DNA from: Megaleporinus macrocephalus
Lineage: Eukaryota > Chordata > Actinopteri > Characiformes > Anostomidae
Reading direction: 5' to 3'
Assembly: GCA_021613375.1 (NCBI GenBank)
Contig: CM038710.1
Coordinates: 24,045,667 to 24,109,666, forward strand
DNA: 64,000 nt
Shown here: piece by piece, positions 58,647 through 64,000 of the stretch
Numbering within the stretch: the stretch's first letter is position 1
Layout: each line of letters starts with the position of its first letter
The notes under the pieces: model-generated
What the model was told of the DNA's origin: nothing
The model's database searches: none
Seen by the model: the letters and a program-made list of their open reading frames with translations, nothing else
Translations under genes and position numbers: made by a program

Positions 58647-61600
58647 TCAGTATTTGGGGTACAAGACCCTTTCGATTTCCCCATCTGCTTTAGTTTTATC
58701 CAGCCACTTTCCACAGACGAAGATAGTGGTCACCCAGTTGGCAGTGTTTGTGATCTCTACGCACTCTAAAAACCAGCCAGGGGTTTGGCTACTGTTGTCA
58801 TGCTCCACTTTTATCCTCAGCAGGTCACCCAGGTCCAGCATCTCTAGAACGAAGCGGTCTGTGCGGCCTCTCTCGAAAAGGTTCCTGAACTTCTGCTTCA
58901 GAGCGCGCTTCCCTGAGTCTCCGTTCACTCCGTAGATGGTCATGAAGACGTTGGCGTCGGTTCCTGCTCCCTTCACATCGCCGGTGATGACGATGATCTC
59001 ATATTTGACAGGCACCAGGCTCCGGACTTTACTGGCGAAGCTCTCAATGGACTTGCTGCACTCGAAGGTCATGAAGTCGTCCTTCTTTGCAGTGAGAGGG
59101 ATGCGAGCGTCACAGTGGAAAATGTACCTGTAGAGGAGTGAGGGAAGCACACAAGATGGCTAAAAGTGCAGTTCTGGAGGAAAAAGTAAGGCATGTCAGT
59201 AGGGCTGCCACGTCAGCCCTGTTAAACTCCTGGACTCTCAATAAATTTTTTATTTTTTTTTAAATACTAATTTCAGTGGACAGGTAACTGTGCTCATGAT
59301 GTAGTGTAAGCTTCTTAGTTATTGCACTTCAGTGCTGTCTATGGCCTAAACGTGCCACCAGCAAAGCCACTACCCACTAATCCGAACTAGTAAGACACAT
59401 TATTCATATATAAATGTTTTGACTACATGAAAAAGGACGAACCTTCTCTTCATACGAAACACGAACATATGACAAAACTTGGTTTTCTGGACATTTTTGT
59501 GTTTTTTTCTAAACTGGCAACCAAAAACCTAGTTCCATGGATATCCTGGACTGGAGGCAACCCCAGCTGTTAAACTCCTGGAGGACAACAGCACTAAAGA
59601 GTTTAGATCCCAGGTTAATGTGAACTTACTTGTTTCGCAGCTCCTTTTCTGTCACCACCACCTCCTGAACATGCCAGTGAGCCCCACTCTTCACTTTTTT
59701 ATCTTTTGTTATATGGCCCAAAGAGATACCAACAATCTCTCCCAGAGTTTTGGAGGAAAACTCAAACGAGTCGGTTGCCCCCCTAAATTGCCAAAAAAAG
59801 AGATGCCAATTTTCTAAGAATGCAAATTTTTCTGGAAAAAAACATTGTAATTGTATCTTTTTAGCATTTTTACTCCTCATTATAAACATGCCTTACAGAG
59901 GTCCAAAAAGAGCAAAGTGGGTAGTGAAGAAACGGAATATACTATATTCCGCAAATAAATAAAACATCAGTGGCAGGATTTTTAATGTCCTCTGGGCTAG
60001 GCTAACTCTGCAGGCTCATACCGCAAGAATTTCTTTTTCTTTGAAGAGTTTTCCATCATAAACTCCTTTGAACGGCCTCTTTTCCCCTCCAGCACTATCC
60101 AGACGTTCTCCTTCGTCTCTGCGTCTTCTGAGTTGGCTGTTGTAATGTCAATTTCATATTCTGACAAGAAAGTTAAAAAAGTGAAAACATTTATATTTCC
60201 ATGGCCAAATATGCACACTTTGCAGCATCAAGATGCAGCAAGCACGAATTGCACACACGTTAAACACAGCATATGAGTGGAAAGCTTAAAAAAGTCTCAC
60301 TCGTCTTGTCACTGAGGTCCAGGATGTCGTTGTTGGCACATGCCAGCTCCCGCATAATCTGGCCATCGTCCTCGTTTTTGGCCAGCCAGCGGTCACAAGG
60401 GAAGCGAAAGGTTTGGTTCATCAGCTCATCTTTTACATCAACACTTTCTAAATGCCAGCCAGGACCAGGGCCTGACAGCACCAAGAGAAAAATAAGGCGC
60501 TTTGTTCCATCCGCACCGCTTTTGACAATAATAACTCAACCTGTGAGCCAGTATGTAGGCCTAGACTTTAGTTGCTGACTCTCATAACTCGCAAATCACA
60601 TCAGTTATCACATAATTTATAGCTGTTGCTGAATATAAGTCGGCAGTTTAAAAGCATAAATCAAGCTTATTCATACAAGAGAAGTTTTATATTAGAAGCA
60701 GCCGACAGAGGAAAATAGCACAGCATGAGTGAATATGCTGCTGTGTTTCTCGCTCACCCTTATTATCGTGCCACACTCTAATCTTGGAAAGCTCTCCCAG
60801 GCTGGGGATGTCGCTAAAGCGGAACATGTCTGTCTGGTTGCGCTCAAATTTGTTCCTGTTGCTGCTCTCCTTCAGCGCTAAAGTGCCAGTGTCCCCATTC
60901 TCCCCAAACACAATCAGGAACACGTTAGCATCTGTGCCTGCACCTGCAAGCCCATATGTGAAAACAGATGTGCAAAATATGAGCAAAACTGCACTGGGTA
61001 CATTTTTATGAGATATGAATGAGCAACCTTTTTTCTTTTGATAGATTTTGTTCATATAAAGCAGCTACATCATCTCTGGTCAAATTGCGTCTTTCGTTGA
61101 AGTTCAATCAACCAACTTTTTTATAACCAGTGTTATCTCAAAGCAGCTTTACAGAAAAGCAGTATATGAAAAAAAAAGGAGGAAAGAAAAACAAAGAGTC
61201 CATGCACAAGCTTGTAAACTTTAGCAAGAGTATCCAGGTCTGAGCACCCCTAGAGCAAGCCAGAGGTGACAGTGGCACGGAAAAACTCCCTTGGTAAAAG
61301 GTAGAAGCCTTGAGAGGAACCCAGACTAAAGGGAGGAACACATTTTTTTCTCTGATCGACCCCAGATAAAGAGAGAACGACAAAGCTAATGAGATTATAT
61401 GACAAGATACAACAAGAAGCTCAGCTTAAACATGTTTCATAAACATTCTAATTCAGGAGGTAGTGATGTAATGGCTTGAACCATCTCAAAGGTTTTCTGA
61501 GAGACAGTGCCAGATGTTGGCGGCTCTACTATACTAATTCCGGACATGCAGGCTGACGAACAGGGGAGCTTCAACAGGTCAGACAGGCAAGTTGACAATA

Positions 61601-63148
61601 CACATTTTAATGCACACTTGCTGTATATTTGCTGAATTTAATATCTACATATTGGGGGGAATTAAACAAATGTGGCATGTACAAGGATTATAGCACGTTA
61701 ATGAATGTTATGTTACTTTTTTAGTAACTTAGCAAATATTTAGAAACTGTGCAGTAAAATGTGCAGTAGATTGCCATATTTAAAAATCAAATCAAAGATT
61801 ATTTGCCACATACACAATGCAACTAACAGTAAAATGCTTTGACAACCGCATGCTTACATAAAACATTAAAACAATATAAAATATAATGTAAATGTCTTAA
61901 ACATAAACATGTAATAATAAGTGAAAAACAGGATATATGCTAATAAGCATAAATATACAATATAGAAATATAAATATACAATATAGAAAATTGAGGTGAT
62001 GTTGAATAAAGTGCAAAATGTGCAAACATGAAAGTACAACATAGTCCTGTGCATGTGAGCAGTTGCTGCAAACTTGCTTCAAAGGCTGAATGGCCTGCGG
62101 GAAGAAGCTTCTCCACAACCTCCCTCTCTGTTTGCCTTCAGGAAGTGAAAGCACCTTTCTGACCTCAACTGAGAAAAGATGCTATTGTTGGGATGGCTGG
62201 CCTTGTTCTAGCACTGCTTGTAGTGGATGGTCTGCAGGACTGTCCAAACCAGGCTTATTAAAACTTACTTTAGTCTTAGAAAATCAACAAAACATAGTTT
62301 GGCCAGGGGTGTTAAATCTTTTGTGCATGATTGTATTTGCTAATACTTGCAACAATGAGTTTCAACTTAACCAACATATCTTCCTTGGAATGAAAAGTAC
62401 AGTAGTAAGCAGTAAAACTGGAACAATAAAAGTTTGCATTCCAGATTAAAAGATGAGTATTAGACTGAAGCACAGGTTGCCACTTATCATTGGTTGGCAA
62501 CATAAGCCATACAGCAAAACGTCATTTGTCTGCTTCATTACAGTGAGCTTGAACGGTAAATTCTTGGTGTGCTGCAGTATTACTGTCCTGTAACAAGGAC
62601 AACAAATGAAGTTGTGAAAAAAGACTTTTCCGCTATGTTTGACCTACCAAAGATGTCACTGGTTTTAACTTGAAGGATGTAGGTGGTTTTCTCCACCATC
62701 TCCTCATCATCCACCACTGCGGGGAGCTCACACACCTTTATCCTCCTGGGCCCTTTTGTTTTGGATAGCCAGTTCTCATAGGTGAAAACTGACACCTCCT
62801 CAGTGCTCAGGTTCCGCATGATAATCTAGGTCATGTAACAGGACAAGAAGACACTGACAACAATCCAAAACAAACCCCAAACACTGTTTATCATCTTCCA
62901 TCTTCAACCAGACGTAACTCAATGTTCTGTCAGATCAAATGGAACACTACTGGCCTCTGTGCATCCGCTATCAGAAATATGAAAGGAGGTTCTCTAGACT
63001 TATGAATGACAGCCAGCTGTTTCAACTAACCTTGTCAAGGAACCAATCAGGCCGACTTCCTGTCCCATCAATGCGAACTCTTAATTTTTTAAGGGGAGCA
63101 ATGTCATCTATCTCCAAGTTGAAAGTGTCCTCCTGATCTCGCTCAAAC
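58647..63148 (-). CDS. loxhd1: LOXHD1, C-terminal seven exons (partial; continues beyond the window)
   Basis: LOXHD1 is a long chain of PLAT domains needed in hair-cell stereocilia; human mutations cause deafness DFNB77. Exons in transcript order: 63148-63031, 62825-62648, 60943-60758, 60471-60301, 60160-60022, 59782-59630 and 59127-58647, in phase throughout, giving about 475 aa. They encode the end of one PLAT repeat ([30 protein letters not shown]) and three full ones. The first and last of these carry the GAGTDANVF signature. The last reads [20 protein letters not shown] and then FERGRTDRF, ending ERVLYPKY. The middle repeat is atypical: the GAGTDA segment is replaced by [12 protein letters not shown]. 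No further exon is seen in 63149-64000, which looks intronic. Confidence 0.93.
61125..61400 (-). repeat. interspersed repeat in loxhd1 intron
   Basis: Landmarks CAAAGCAGCTTTACAGAAAA, then GAGCAAGCCAGAGGTGACAG, GGCACGGAAAAACTCCCTTG and GCCTTGAGAGGAACCCAGAC belong to a repeat very frequent in otophysan fish genomes. It is non-coding. Orientation is assigned only provisionally. Confidence 0.7.
61790..62160 (-). mobile_element. LINE 3'-end fragment in loxhd1 intron
   Basis: On the minus strand 62154-62090 reads [22 protein letters not shown], the C-terminus of a CR1/L2-type LINE, as in the longer element at 35290-37560. It is followed by a 3' tail ending near TTATTTGCCACATACACAAT on the plus strand at about 61800. 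It is 5'-truncated, with only the last 20-odd codons and the 3' UTR left. Confidence 0.8.
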
Positions 63149-63369
63149 CTAGGACAAACTATAATGAGTAAATAGCAGAGGAATTGATCTTTTCAAACAT
63201 TTACTCTTTCATATTCTATATATACACAGCTGTACACAAAGCTTTGAAAAATTATTTGTTAACTGAAAATAAAACGTTGTCTACAGGCAACAAACTTATA
63301 TTGTAAGAGGACAATGTTTATTAACATTCCATGTATATATTGTTGCTGTCCGCTGAAAAACATGCATCT

Positions 63370-63590
63370 ACATTTTTTTCAATTTTGAGTTTCCTACATC
63401 ATTTGAACATGCCAATGGTCATTTACATTGTGTCTGAATGGACCAATAGCAGTGCTCCAAAATAGCTCTGAAAGATTTTTGGTATTCTCCTATTGAAAGT
63501 AAAGTAAGTTTTTGGTCTCTCCTGTAAAGCTGCAGTTTTGGAAATACTTGTTTTTTATTGGATATCGACGATATACTGACTGTAAAATAC
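63370..63590 (+). repeat. interspersed repeat, copy 2 of 2
   Basis: Second copy of the 32000-32185 sequence in the same orientation, inside a loxhd1 intron, with GGACCAATAGCAGTGCTCCA, AAAGTAAAGTAAGTTTTTGG and TTGGATATCGACGATAT. Confidence 0.75.
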
Positions 63591-64000
63591 TGATAAATAT
63601 TTTGCACAGGCCACATTTCATGTTATACTTTACTAGTATGTTCAATTATATAAACTTTAACATTGCAATACAATGTGCAGAGATGTGTTCTCAGCCCTTT
63701 TTCTACAAGATCAATAAAGTAGCTAAACTAGATAAAATGAGCTATTACATTAAAACACGGAGTGACAATAAATTATTCTTTTGCTGTATAGTTAAGTATA
63801 TATATTACATATTTGCAGAAAGACGAAAGAGACAAAAGAAAGGAAAAATCAACATTAACTGCCTTAGTATGGTTTACGGTCATTAGAGGGACGGAACGTA
63901 ATTCGTTAAAAAGTTAGTGTTTGGATTACGGTGGTCTAGAGTGCTGTTTAACATGTCAATCCAAAATCTCTTAAATAAGTTAAGAGTTAAAAAAAAATAA

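Overview
This is vertebrate nuclear DNA, most likely from a ray-finned fish. Genes are split by short introns with canonical GT/AG junctions. Introns and spacers are AT-rich and full of microsatellites, LINE fragments and DNA-transposon remnants of kinds common in teleosts. An otophysan such as a catfish, characin or cyprinid is my guess from the repeat types; I could not check the species.

Four protein-coding genes were assembled exon by exon with reading phase checked. (1) bnip3l (Nix, mitophagy receptor), minus strand, 16091 to 7287, six coding exons, 236 aa. (2) ppp2r2a-like (B55 regulatory subunit of protein phosphatase 2A), minus strand, 30927 to 19310, ten coding exons, 447 aa. (3) rnf165/ark2c (Arkadia-like RING E3 ligase of BMP/SMAD signalling), plus strand, 43093 to 53159, eight coding exons, 351 aa, with a likely 5.3-kb 3' UTR ending near 58460. 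(4) The last seven exons of loxhd1 (PLAT-repeat hair-cell protein), minus strand, 63148 to 58647; the gene continues past the right edge.

Layout: 1-7286 is downstream flank of bnip3l with two copies of a DNA-transposon repeat. 7287-16091 is bnip3l. 16092-19309 is a spacer containing a diverged direct duplication. 19310-30927 is ppp2r2a, with a complete-looking piggyBac-type non-autonomous element in intron 3. 30928-43092 is a gene desert with repeats, a relic of ppp2r2a exon 3, a LINE with an intact reverse transcriptase core and a decayed second LINE. 43093-58460 is rnf165, and 58647-64000 is the 3' part of loxhd1, convergent with it.

The PPP2R2A-BNIP3L pair matches human 8p21 and the convergent RNF165-LOXHD1 pair matches human 18q21, so the repeat-rich 31-43 kb interval is a join between two conserved synteny blocks. 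The four genes do not form a pathway. I found no operon, CRISPR array, prokaryotic system or viral gene. The most interesting unexplained signals are a perfect 50-bp-arm hairpin in the rnf165 3' UTR, the ppp2r2a exon relic, an unusually divergent last exon in ppp2r2a, and a TG repeat next to a weak splice donor.
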